Of a stretch of 7,138 bases of DNA, positions 1-6,250 are shown in pieces. The stretch spans positions 1-7,138 of the forward strand of contig WGCB01000654.1 in the NCBI GenBank assembly GCA_015494005.1, given 5' to 3'. Made by a program: the position numbers and the translations under genes. This DNA comes from Caldilineaceae bacterium. Its GTDB lineage: Bacteria; Chloroflexota; Anaerolineae; Caldilineales; Caldilineaceae. The first letter of the stretch is position 1, and each line of letters begins with the position of its first letter. The notes beneath the pieces are model-generated. The model had not been told where the DNA came from. It saw nothing but the letters and a program-made list of their open reading frames with translations, and did no database searches.

Positions 1-58
1 CCCCGACATCGCCCCAGCCCCCGGATGTTTCCACCGCGGGCTCCACCAGGGACAGCGC

Positions 59-86
59 TTGCATTTTTCCCCACAGCCCGTATCAT
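59..86 (+). promoter_or_regulatory. Candidate sigma70-type promoter for the aminotransferase operon
   Basis: TTGCAT (59-64) and TATCAT (81-86) are separated by 16 bp in the only AT-richer patch of the upstream region. The -10 box matches TATAAT at 5 of 6 positions and the -35 box only at TTG. Transcription would begin near 93 and leave a leader of about 60 nt before the ATG at 157. Bases 1-58 show no recognisable gene end or repeat. The call rests on consensus resemblance alone. Confidence 0.4.
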
Positions 87-142
87 TACAGAAACGGTTC
101 AACCAGACAGCATGGCAAACCCGCCCCTCCCACGCTCGACCG

Positions 143-150
143 AAAGGTGG
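143..150 (+). promoter_or_regulatory. Ribosome binding site that sets the aminotransferase start
   Basis: AAAGGTGG lies 6 nt before the ATG at 157 and is one base off a strong Shine-Dalgarno sequence. The earlier in-frame ATGs at 25 and 112 have no comparable site, so 157 is preferred. Confidence 0.6.
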
Positions 151-156
151 CCACCT

Positions 157-1317
157 ATGAACCAGTTCAAGCTCCCCCCAGTGACTGACTTCCACCGCAT
201 CCACCCGCCCCAGCTCGATCCACCGCCACGGCTCCTCCTGGGCCCAGGCCCCTCCAACGCCCACCCGCGGGTGCTCCAGGCCCTGGGCATGCGTCAGGTG
301 GGCCATCTGGACCCCTACTTCCTGCAGGTCATGGAGGAGATCAAGGAGCTGCTGCGCTACGCCTGGCAGACGGGCAACAGCTTCACCATCCCGGTGAGCG
401 GCACGGGCAGCGCGGCCATGGAGGCTGCCATCGCCAACCTGGTGGAGCCCGGGGACGTGATCCTGGTGGGGGTGAACGGCTACTTCGGCGAGCGTCTCTG
501 CGAGATGGCCAGCCGCTACGGAGGGGATGTGCGCCGTCTGGAGAAGGCCTGGGGGCAGGTCTTCTCCCTCACGGAGATCCAGGAGGCCCTGGAGACCCAC
601 CGGCCCGCCATCCTGGCCCTGGTCCACGCGGAGACATCCACCGGCGCGGCCCAGCCCCTGGACGGGGTGGGTGAGCTCTGCCAGAGCTACGACTGCCTGC
701 TCCTGGTGGACACGGTCACCAGCCTGGGAGGCGTGCCCCTCTTCGTGGACGCCTGGGGCATCGACGCGGCCTACAGCGGCAGCCAGAAGTGCCTGAGCTG
801 CCCGCCAGGCATCGCGCCCCTCACCTTCAACGACCGGGCCATGGAGAAGGTCCTGAACCGACGCACCAAAGTGACCAGTTGGTACCTGGACATGACCCTG
901 GTGGGCCAATACTGGGGACAGGAGCGGGTCTACCACCACACCGCCCCCATCAACATGAACTACGCCCTGCGAGAGGCCCTGCGCCTGGTGGCGGAGGAGG
1001 GGCTCTCCGAGCGCTGGCAGCGGCACCAGAACAACGCGGAGCTCTTCTGGATGGGCCTGGCGGACCTGGGCCTGGAGTGCCATGTGGAGCACCAGCACCG
1101 CCTGGCCAGCCTGACCACCGTGCGGGTGCCCAAGGGTGTGGACGGGGCCAAGGTGGTCCGCTTCCTGCGCAGCCACTACAACATCGAGATCGCCAACGGC
1201 CTGGGCCCCCTGGCCGGCCAAGTCTGGCGCATCGGCCTCATGGGCTTCAACAGCCGGGTGGAGAACGTGCTCCTCCTGCTCAGCGCGCTGCGGGAGGCCC
1301 TGGCCAGCGTGCGCTGA
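157..1317 (+). CDS. Alanine/serine-glyoxylate aminotransferase family protein (class V, PLP-dependent)
   Basis: This 386-residue cytoplasmic enzyme should move an amino group from alanine or serine to glyoxylate, giving glycine plus pyruvate or hydroxypyruvate. The PLP lysine is K211 in SGSQKCLSCPPG. D185 in DTVTSLGG should contact the pyridine nitrogen. SGTGSAAME (81-89) is the cofactor phosphate-binding turn, and HAETSTG (157-163) is a conserved active-site strand. YHHTAPINMNYALRE and the late arginine R358 in WRIGLMG match substrate-binding parts of human AGXT, and length and residue spacing are close to that enzyme. The start at 157 is chosen from its ribosome binding site; the upstream in-frame stretch is Pro/Arg-rich and unlike the family. 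A dehydrogenase that could use related C3 acids begins 63 bp downstream, probably in the same operon. Donor preference (alanine, serine or ureidoglycine, as in PucG) cannot be decided here. Confidence 0.9.
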   Translation: MNQFKLPPVTDFHRIHPPQLDPPPRLLLGPGPSNAHPRVLQALGMRQVGHLDPYFLQVMEEIKELLRYAWQTGNSFTIPVSGTGSAAMEAAIANLVEPGDVILVGVNGYFGERLCEMASRYGGDVRRLEKAWGQVFSLTEIQEALETHRPAILALVHAETSTGAAQPLDGVGELCQSYDCLLLVDTVTSLGGVPLFVDAWGIDAAYSGSQKCLSCPPGIAPLTFNDRAMEKVLNRRTKVTSWYLDMTLVGQYWGQERVYHHTAPINMNYALREALRLVAEEGLSERWQRHQNNAELFWMGLADLGLECHVEHQHRLASLTTVRVPKGVDGAKVVRFLRSHYNIEIANGLGPLAGQVWRIGLMGFNSRVENVLLLLSALREALASVR

Positions 1318-1369
1318 GCCCCCAGAGCCCCCATCCTGACGACCAACCGCATCCCCGCCAAGCACCCAC

Positions 1370-1375
1370 AGGAGG
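1370..1375 (+). promoter_or_regulatory. Ribosome binding site of the dehydrogenase
   Basis: A perfect AGGAGG lies 5 nt before the ATG at 1381. The 63-bp gap after the aminotransferase holds no hairpin or promoter-like element that I could see, which fits co-transcription. Confidence 0.75.
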
Positions 1376-1380
1376 CGAAC

Positions 1381-2286
1381 ATGAGCGAACGCATCGGATT
1401 CATCGGCCTGGGCATCATGGGAAGCGGCATGGCCCGCAACCTGCTCAAGGCAGGCTTCCCTGTTCGAGTCTGGAACCGCACCGCCAGCCGCATGGATCCC
1501 CTGGTGGCCGAGGGCGCGGAGGCCGGCAGCAGCCCCGCGGACGTGGCCGCCCACACGGACATCATCATCACCTGCGTCAGCGACACCCCGGACGTGGAGG
1601 AGGTGATCCTGGGCGAGCAGGGGGTGATCCACGGCGCCCGCGCCGGGGCCCTGGTCATCGACATGAGCACCATCAGCCCCCAGGCCACCATCGAGATCGC
1701 CCAGAAGCTCCAGGAGAAGGGCATCCACATGCTGGACGCGCCCATCAGCGGCGGCAGCGAGGGGGCCCAGCGGGGCACCTTGAGCATCATGGTGGGGGGC
1801 GACCCAGAGCAGGTGGAGCGGGCCATGCCCGCCTTCCAGGCCATGGGCAAAGCCATCACCCACGTGGGCGGCCACGGCGCAGGGCAGACGGTGAAGCTGG
1901 TCAACCAGATCCTGGTGGTGGGCAACTGCCTGGCCATGTGCGAGGCCCTGGTCTTTGCCCAGGCCGGGGGTGTGGACCTGGAGAAGGCCCTGGAGGCGGT
2001 GACCCAGGGAGCGGCCGGCAGCTGGATGCTGAGCAACCGAGGCCCCCAGATCATCCGTCGGGACTGGCGGCCGGGCTTCACCATCGACCTGCAGCAGAAG
2101 GACGTGCGCCTGATCCTGCGGGAGGCGGACCAGCTGGGCGTGCCCGTGATCCTCAGCAGCCTGGTCTTCAACTTCTACCGCACCCTCCAGGCCCGGGGCC
2201 TGGGCAGCGAGGGCAACCACGCCCTGGTCAAAGCCCTGGAGAACCTGAGCGGCGTCCAGGTGGGCGCGCCCCCGGACGAGGCATGA
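1381..2286 (+). CDS. NAD(P)-dependent beta-hydroxyacid dehydrogenase (3-hydroxyisobutyrate / tartronate-semialdehyde reductase family)
   Basis: This 301-residue soluble oxidoreductase is full length for its family. The N-terminal Rossmann fold carries GLGIMG (9-14) and then WNRT (31-34); the Arg after the second strand suggests NADP(H), although this is not decisive. DAPISGG (119-125) is the substrate-binding signature. The catalytic lysine is K172 in GQTVKLVNQ, with N175 beside it. QQKDVRL, with K240-D241, is the conserved motif of the C-terminal all-helical domain. Likely reactions are reversible oxidation of D-glycerate or 3-hydroxyisobutyrate, or a related beta-hydroxyacid. Placement after a glyoxylate aminotransferase favours a glyoxylate/glycerate role such as GarR/GlxR-type tartronate-semialdehyde reduction, but that is context only. 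Its TGA overlaps the ATG of the acetyltransferase. Family assignment is firm; substrate is not. Confidence 0.9.
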   Translation: MSERIGFIGLGIMGSGMARNLLKAGFPVRVWNRTASRMDPLVAEGAEAGSSPADVAAHTDIIITCVSDTPDVEEVILGEQGVIHGARAGALVIDMSTISPQATIEIAQKLQEKGIHMLDAPISGGSEGAQRGTLSIMVGGDPEQVERAMPAFQAMGKAITHVGGHGAGQTVKLVNQILVVGNCLAMCEALVFAQAGGVDLEKALEAVTQGAAGSWMLSNRGPQIIRRDWRPGFTIDLQQKDVRLILREADQLGVPVILSSLVFNFYRTLQARGLGSEGNHALVKALENLSGVQVGAPPDEA

Positions 2287-2753
2287 GCTCAGGCCAGCTC
2301 CATGTCACCGTGCGCCCGGCCTGCCCCCAGGATGCCGGGCTGATCCGGCGCTGGATCTGGCGGGAGCGCCTGGACCCCACCGCGCTGAAGTGGCCCAACT
2401 TCGTGGTGGCTGTGGGCGAGGAGGGCGCTGTCCTGGGGATCGCCCAGATGAAGCGCCTGGGCCCCAGGGAAACGCCGGTGCGAGAGCTGGGCAGCCTGGT
2501 GGTGCGCCCGGACGTGCGAGGCCGGGGCATCGGCCAAGCCCTGGTGCGACACCTGTTGCAGGCCCACCCCGCGCCCATCTACCTGCTCTGCGAGGGGCGG
2601 AACGTCTCCTACTATCGGCAGTTTGGCTTCCGGGAAATCGAACCAGAGGACATGCCGAGTCCGCTGCGGCGCAAGTGGCGGCTCGGCCATCTTTTTGCCC
2701 GCCTGGCGGGGCGGCGGGTGGCGGCCATGGTCTGGGAAGAGCCAGGCAGCTGA
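2283..2753 (+). CDS. GNAT family N-acetyltransferase
   Basis: This 156-residue protein has the GNAT core. Motif A is LGSLVVRPDVRGRGIGQAL (69-87), whose R-G-R-G-I-G-Q-A loop (79-86) should bind the acetyl-CoA pyrophosphate. Motif B contains YYRQFGF (110-116). The first part, with RPACPQDAGLIRR (11-23) and LDPTALKWPNFVVAV (30-44), is a usual GNAT N-terminus. The ATG at 2283 overlaps the dehydrogenase stop as ATGA and has no spaced Shine-Dalgarno of its own, so translation is probably coupled. The frame is open far upstream, but that part is only a shadow of the two preceding genes. The C-terminus (125-156) is basic and Trp-containing, and may help substrate binding. The acceptor could be a small amine, an amino acid or a protein; nothing here identifies it. 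Confidence 0.85.
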   Translation: MSSGQLHVTVRPACPQDAGLIRRWIWRERLDPTALKWPNFVVAVGEEGAVLGIAQMKRLGPRETPVRELGSLVVRPDVRGRGIGQALVRHLLQAHPAPIYLLCEGRNVSYYRQFGFREIEPEDMPSPLRRKWRLGHLFARLAGRRVAAMVWEEPGS

Positions 2754-2755
2754 GG

Positions 2756-2773
2756 AGCGTCCCGGTGGACGCT
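2756..2773. terminator. Hairpin between convergent genes, candidate bidirectional terminator
   Basis: AGCGTCC (2756-2762), loop CGGT (2763-2766) and GGACGCT (2767-2773) form a perfect 7-bp stem. It starts 3 nt after the acetyltransferase stop and overlaps the TAG stop (2774-2772) of the opposing adenosyltransferase. Being symmetric, it folds in RNA from either strand. No T-run follows on either side, so it is not a textbook intrinsic terminator; it may act as a U-less terminator or a 3'-end stabiliser. Confidence 0.5.
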
Positions 2774-3371
2774 ACGGCGTGCCAGAGCTTTCCTCCGAGG
2801 CCCGATCCGGGGCGTCCTGGGCCAGGCGCGGGGAGATCCAGGGGGTTTCGGCCTGGCCTTCCCGGTGGTTCACCAGGCGAGCCATGACGAAGAGCCAATC
2901 CGAGAGGCGGTTCAGGTAGACCAGGGCCGCGGGGTTCACCGGCTCCTGCCCGGCCAGGCGAGCCGTGGCCCGCTCTGCCCGGCGGCAGACCGTGCGGGCC
3001 AGGTGCAGGTGAGCGGCGCCTGCCCCGCCCCCAGGCAGGATGAAATGGCGCAAGGGTGGCAGCTCCGCCTCGGCCTGGTCGATCTCCTGCTCCAGGCGGG
3101 CCACTGGAGCCTGGTCCATGCGCACCACGTAGTCGCTGGCCACGTCCAAGGGGGTGGCCAGGTCCGCGCCCAGGGTGAAGAGCTCCGACTGGATGCGCCG
3201 CAGTCGCTCCTGGAGCTGGGGATGGTCCACGTGGAGGAGCGCCACCCCCAGGAGGGCGTTCAGCTCGTCCACCTGGCCGTAGGACTCGATGCGCACATGG
3301 TCCTTGGCCACCCGCCGCCCGCCAAACAGGGATGTCTCCCCCTGATCACCGCCCCGAGTGTAGATCTTCAT
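2772..3371 (-). CDS. Cob(I)yrinic acid a,c-diamide / cob(I)alamin adenosyltransferase, PduO type
   Basis: This 199-residue cytoplasmic enzyme transfers the 5'-deoxyadenosyl group of ATP to reduced cobalamin, making coenzyme B12. The N-terminal TRGGDQGETSLFGG (5-18) is the family ATP-binding loop. SYGQVDELNALLG (30-42) carries the conserved D-E-L-N. The helical bundle continues with FILPGGG (110-116), the RTVCRRAER helix (126-134) and LNRLSDWLF (153-161), all hallmark positions. Length is near the usual 180-200. The start is set by AGAAGGA 7 nt upstream; the frame runs 21 codons further, but those residues are unlike the family. The last 20 residues are polar and probably disordered. It stands alone, convergent with the acetyltransferase and divergent from the dihydrouridine synthase. 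No other cobalamin gene and no recognisable cobalamin riboswitch is seen in its upstream gap. Confidence 0.93.
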   Translation of the reverse strand: MKIYTRGGDQGETSLFGGRRVAKDHVRIESYGQVDELNALLGVALLHVDHPQLQERLRRIQSELFTLGADLATPLDVASDYVVRMDQAPVARLEQEIDQAEAELPPLRHFILPGGGAGAAHLHLARTVCRRAERATARLAGQEPVNPAALVYLNRLSDWLFVMARLVNHREGQAETPWISPRLAQDAPDRASEESSGTP

Positions 3372-3378
3372 GGCCTCG

Positions 3379-3385
3379 TCCTTCT
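3379..3385 (-). promoter_or_regulatory. Ribosome binding site of the adenosyltransferase
   Basis: Read on the minus strand this is AGAAGGA, 7 nt before the ATG at 3371. It supports the short start that begins directly with MKIYTRGG rather than the in-frame ATG at 3434. Confidence 0.65.
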
Positions 3386-3509
3386 GCAAGCTCCTCTGGA
3401 AAAACACCCTCGCCAGCCCTCGGAGAGCGTCCACAGCCCCTGGAAAGTCGCCCCAGGAAACGGCGCGTTCCGTGGGTCCTCCGGTTTCGTCCTTTGCCCG
3501 CCCTGACGG

Positions 3510-3515
3510 TATACT
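3510..3515 (+). promoter_or_regulatory. -10 box (TATACT) of the dihydrouridine synthase gene
   Basis: TATACT lies only 8 nt before the ATG at 3524, so transcription should start at about 3522-3524, at or just before the start codon. No good -35 hexamer is visible at 16-18 bp. The 152-bp gap (3372-3523) serves both this gene and the divergent adenosyltransferase, and no clear minus-strand promoter was found in it. Confidence 0.5.
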
Positions 3516-3523
3516 GTAGGACT

Positions 3524-4651
3524 ATGAACCGTACATCGAACCACCCATCAACGCAGACATCGATCCGCATTTCGACGCCGACTTCAATCCCCCAGTCGCT
3601 CCGGGACCCGGCACGCCAGCCGGTCTTCTGGGTGCGGGATGTGCCCGTCTTCGGTGACGTGATTTTAGCACCGATGGCCGGTTTTAGCGACCTGCCCTAC
3701 CGCTCCCTCTGCCAGGAGTTCGGCTCGGCCATGAGCTACACCGAGTTCGTCTCCGCGGAGGCCATCGTCCAGGGCGGCGGCGAGCGGACCCGGCAGATGC
3801 TGGCTGCCAATCCCCAGGAATACCCGGTGGTCTTCCAGATCTTCGGCAACGACGAGACCCTGCTGGTGGAGGCGGCCCGGCGCATCGAGGCCCTGGGCCC
3901 CCACATCATCGACGTGAACATGGGCTGCTCCGTGCGCAAGATCAGCGGCAAGGGGGCCGGGGCCGGCCTGCTCCGGGACCCGAGCAAGATCGGACGCATC
4001 TTCCGGGCGTTGACCCGGGCCGTCTCCGTGCCGGTGACGGGCAAGATCCGCCTGGGCTGGGACGAGGAGAGCCGAAACTACCTGGAGGTGGTGCGGGCCA
4101 TGGAGGAGAACGGCGCCAGCCTGGTGGCTGTCCACGCCCGGACCAAGAGCCAGGGCTACAGCGGCCAGGCCGACTGGGACGCCATCGGAGAGATCGTGGC
4201 CGCCACCCGCCTGCCGGTCATCGGCAACGGGGACGTGGTCACCGTGGCGGACGTGGCCCGGATGAAGCGCCACACCGGCTGCGCGGCGGTCATGGTGGGG
4301 CGAGGCGCCATGGGCCACCCCTGGATCTTCCAGGGCCGGGATCGGCACCAGGTGCCCTTCCTGGAGAAGGCGCCGGTCATCGCGGAGCACTTCCGGCGCA
4401 TGGCCGACTTCTACGGCCAGGACATGGCCCTGATCCTGGTGCGCAAGCACATCGCCCGCTACCTCAAGGGCTACTCGGGCATCCGGGACCTGCACCAGCG
4501 TCTGGTGCAGGTGAGCTCCGTGGCCGAGTTCCATGGGCTGCTCCAGGCGGTGGCGGAGCGACTCCACCCTGGGGAGGCCTCCGTCGCTCTGCCTGGGGAT
4601 GGGGGCCAGGCCCAGTGGAAACCATTGGCCGCCCAAACTCGTAGAGCATAG
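3524..4651 (+). CDS. dus: tRNA-dihydrouridine synthase (Dus family, DusB-like)
   Basis: This 375-residue FMN enzyme reduces uridines of tRNA to dihydrouridine with NAD(P)H. The TIM barrel opens with APMAGFSDLPYR (49-60). The catalytic cysteine is C135 in NMGCSVRK, followed by GAGAGLL. FMN contacts should include K174 in KIRLGWD, H204 in VHARTKSQGYSG, NGD (235-237) and GRGAMG (259-264). The C-terminal helical RNA-binding part shows RKHIARYLKG, starting at R307. The active-site loop reads CSVRK instead of the CPVxK common in E. coli DusB, while the cysteine is intact. The ATG at 3524 adds a Ser/Thr-rich tail of about 35 residues before the barrel. No Shine-Dalgarno is seen, only a weak TAGG. 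A GTG at 3632 would remove the tail but also lacks a binding site. The tRNA position modified cannot be told. Confidence 0.92.
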   Translation: MNRTSNHPSTQTSIRISTPTSIPQSLRDPARQPVFWVRDVPVFGDVILAPMAGFSDLPYRSLCQEFGSAMSYTEFVSAEAIVQGGGERTRQMLAANPQEYPVVFQIFGNDETLLVEAARRIEALGPHIIDVNMGCSVRKISGKGAGAGLLRDPSKIGRIFRALTRAVSVPVTGKIRLGWDEESRNYLEVVRAMEENGASLVAVHARTKSQGYSGQADWDAIGEIVAATRLPVIGNGDVVTVADVARMKRHTGCAAVMVGRGAMGHPWIFQGRDRHQVPFLEKAPVIAEHFRRMADFYGQDMALILVRKHIARYLKGYSGIRDLHQRLVQVSSVAEFHGLLQAVAERLHPGEASVALPGDGGQAQWKPLAAQTRRA

Positions 4652-4672
4652 CACAGTCTGGATTACAGTCTT

Positions 4673-4687
4673 CCGGTCCTGGACCGG
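4673..4687. promoter_or_regulatory. Perfect 15-bp palindrome abutting the pump promoter (operator or hairpin)
   Basis: CCGGTCC-T-GGACCGG is a perfect 7+1+7 dyad ending one base before the TATACT box at 4689, so it fills the region between -35 and -10. That is a classic repressor or MerR-type activator position. It begins 22 nt after the dihydrouridine synthase stop, so as RNA it could also form a 6-bp stem with loop CTG and act as a terminator, although no T-run follows. No regulator gene is present in the window. Confidence 0.55.
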
Positions 4688-4688
4688 G

Positions 4689-4694
4689 TATACT
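4689..4694 (+). promoter_or_regulatory. -10 box (TATACT) of the export operon
   Basis: TATACT predicts a start near 4701. Its context GGTATACTG is identical to that before the dihydrouridine synthase. The best -35-like element is ATTACA (4662-4667), with a 21-bp spacer; this is longer than ideal and would suggest an activator if it is used. The leader to the ATG at 4762 would be about 60 nt. It contains two GGCGCC copies (4718-4723 and 4726-4731) that could pair as a 5-bp stem with loop CGAG. Confidence 0.45.
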
Positions 4695-4761
4695 GGAACA
4701 GTTGAAGGTCGACAGCAGGCGCCGAGGCGCCATCATCCTAGCCATTTGGTTGCGAGTCCCC

Positions 4762-6237
4762 ATGAAACGTCTCCTCACTTTTCTACTTCTCATTGCCCTG
4801 CTGGGCGTGGGCGGCTGGTTCGGCTACCAGCGCTTCGTGGCGCCAGCCCAGGCCGAGGCCCAGGAACCCAGCTATGAGACCGTCCAGGTCTCCCGGGGCA
4901 CCATCGCCAGCACGGTGAGCGCCACCGGGAACATCGAACCGGAAGCCCAGGTGAGCCTCTCCTTCCGCTCCGCTGGCCGGGTGGATCAGGTGTTGGTGGC
5001 CGTGGGCCAGGCCGTGGCTCAGGACCAGCTCCTGGCCCAGCTGGACACCACGGACCTGGAGCTGGCCCTGGAGCAAGCAGACGTCAGCCTGGAGATCGCC
5101 CGGGCCAAGCTGGCCAAGCTGGAGTCGCCCCCCGCGGAGGAGGACATCGCCGCGGCCCAGGCCAATGTCAGCGTGGCCCAGGCCAGCGTGGCCAGCGCGG
5201 AGGCCGCCCTGGAGAGCGCCCAGGCCAGCTACCGGCAGCTCCTGGCCGGCCCCTCCCAGGAAGAGCTGGCGGTCCAGGAGTCCCAGGTGCGCCAGGCCGA
5301 AGCCAACCTGCGCCAGGCCCAGCAGGCCTACGACCAGGTCAAACACCTGCCCAACGTGGGGGCCCTGCCTCAGTCCGCTCAGCTGGAACAGGCCACCATC
5401 GCCTACGAGGTGGCCAAGGCCCAGTTCGAGCTGGCCACCCGCCCCCCCACGGAGGCGGAGATCTCCGCGGCCCTGAGCCAGATCGCCCAGGCCGAGCTGA
5501 ACCTGCGCCAGGCTCGCAGCAACCTGCTCACCGCGCAGAACACCCTGGACCAGCTCCTGGAGGGGCCGGATCCCGAGGACCTGGAGATCGCCCGGGCCCA
5601 GGTGCGCCAGGCCGAACTGAGCCGGAAACAGGCCCGGATCACCCTGGAGAATGCCCAGCTCCGGGCCCCCTTCGACGGCATCGTGAGCCAGGTCAACGTG
5701 CGCCAGGGCGAGCTCTACGGGGGCGGATCCCTGCCGGCCATCGTCCTCACGGACCTGAACAGCTACCACATGACCGTCCTGGTGGACGAGATCGACGTGG
5801 CCCAGGTGCGGGTGGGCCAGAGCGTGCGCATCAGCCTGGACGCCCTGCCGGACGAGGAGATCACCGGCAAGGTCACCCGCATCTCCCCCACCGCGGACGA
5901 GGTGGGGGGCGTGGTGGCCTACGAGGTGGAGATCGTCCCGGATCCCACGGATGCGCCCCTGCGGGCCGGCATGAGCGCCACGGCCATCATCACCACGGCC
6001 CAGGTGGACAACGTGCTCCTCATCCCCAACCGCTTCATCCAGGTGGACCGGGAGACGGGCCGGGCCTTCGTCCAGAAGATCGTCAACGGGGAGCCGGTCC
6101 TCCAGGAGGTGGAGCTGGGCCTGCGCAACGAGCGCACCAGCCAGGTCCTGGCCGGCCTGCAGGATGGAGACACCATCGCCCTGATCCGGGCCAGCAGCGA
6201 GGAGCGGCTGCGCAGCGCCATCTTCGGAGGAAACTAG
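4762..6237 (+). CDS. MacA/HlyD-like membrane fusion (periplasmic adaptor) protein
   Basis: This 491-residue protein should link the ABC transporter encoded next to it to its export path. A basic start and hydrophobic stretch (residues 4-22, [15 protein letters not shown] and on) form an uncleaved anchor or signal peptide; no lipobox is visible. The first lipoyl-like half is at about 43-104, followed by a very long Ala/Gln-rich coiled-coil hairpin (about 105-298). The second lipoyl half begins at [12 protein letters not shown] (300-311), then beta-barrel and membrane-proximal domains to the end. The coiled coil holds four units, each starting with a Pro-acidic cap at about residues 123, 164, 228 and 269; it is longer than in E. 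coli MacA. The ATG at 4762 has no clear Shine-Dalgarno. An in-frame TTG at 4702 would add 20 residues. The ATPase gene follows after 13 bp. Substrate unknown. Confidence 0.88.
   Translation: MKRLLTFLLLIALLGVGGWFGYQRFVAPAQAEAQEPSYETVQVSRGTIASTVSATGNIEPEAQVSLSFRSAGRVDQVLVAVGQAVAQDQLLAQLDTTDLELALEQADVSLEIARAKLAKLESPPAEEDIAAAQANVSVAQASVASAEAALESAQASYRQLLAGPSQEELAVQESQVRQAEANLRQAQQAYDQVKHLPNVGALPQSAQLEQATIAYEVAKAQFELATRPPTEAEISAALSQIAQAELNLRQARSNLLTAQNTLDQLLEGPDPEDLEIARAQVRQAELSRKQARITLENAQLRAPFDGIVSQVNVRQGELYGGGSLPAIVLTDLNSYHMTVLVDEIDVAQVRVGQSVRISLDALPDEEITGKVTRISPTADEVGGVVAYEVEIVPDPTDAPLRAGMSATAIITTAQVDNVLLIPNRFIQVDRETGRAFVQKIVNGEPVLQEVELGLRNERTSQVLAGLQDGDTIALIRASSEERLRSAIFGGN
5122..5661 (+). 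repeat. Internal repeat in the coiled-coil hairpin of the adaptor
   Basis: Four related units start with [36 protein letters not shown] and [12 protein letters not shown]. The step within each pair is 41 residues (P123 to P164 and P228 to P269). The second unit carries about 24 extra residues around [11 protein letters not shown]. At the DNA level the same 20 bases occur at 5282-5301 and 5597-5616, 315 bp (105 codons) apart, in the same frame. This points to duplication of a two-unit block. Confidence 0.75.
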
Positions 6238-6250
6238 ACCAGGCCTCGCC

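Noticed and set aside
1176..2171. 331-codon minus-strand open frame opposite the dehydrogenase
   Set aside because: Composition is typical of the reverse complement of a GC-rich gene and no family motif is visible.
789..2282. Long + strand open frame upstream of and in frame with the acetyltransferase
   Set aside because: It overlaps the aminotransferase and dehydrogenase in another frame and is Pro/Gly/Arg/His-rich low-complexity translation, a GC-driven shadow. The GNAT fold starts only after 2283.
3372..3434. Longer start for the adenosyltransferase at the ATG at 3434
   Set aside because: The 21 extra residues do not resemble the family, and AGAAGGA is correctly spaced for the ATG at 3371.
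3372..3523. Possible cobalamin riboswitch upstream of the adenosyltransferase
   Set aside because: I saw no B12-box-like sequence and the gap is too short for a typical cobalamin riboswitch with a separate expression platform.
3665..4654. 329-codon minus-strand open frame opposite the dihydrouridine synthase
   Set aside because: The + strand frame carries every Dus motif. The antisense product is His/Asp/Ala-rich shadow sequence.
4718..4731. GGCGCC-GA-GGCGCC in the leader of the adaptor gene as a regulatory element
   Set aside because: The stem is only 5 bp with a 4-nt loop, and self-complementary GGCGCC is common in GC-rich DNA. It is noted under the promoter but not called as a separate feature.
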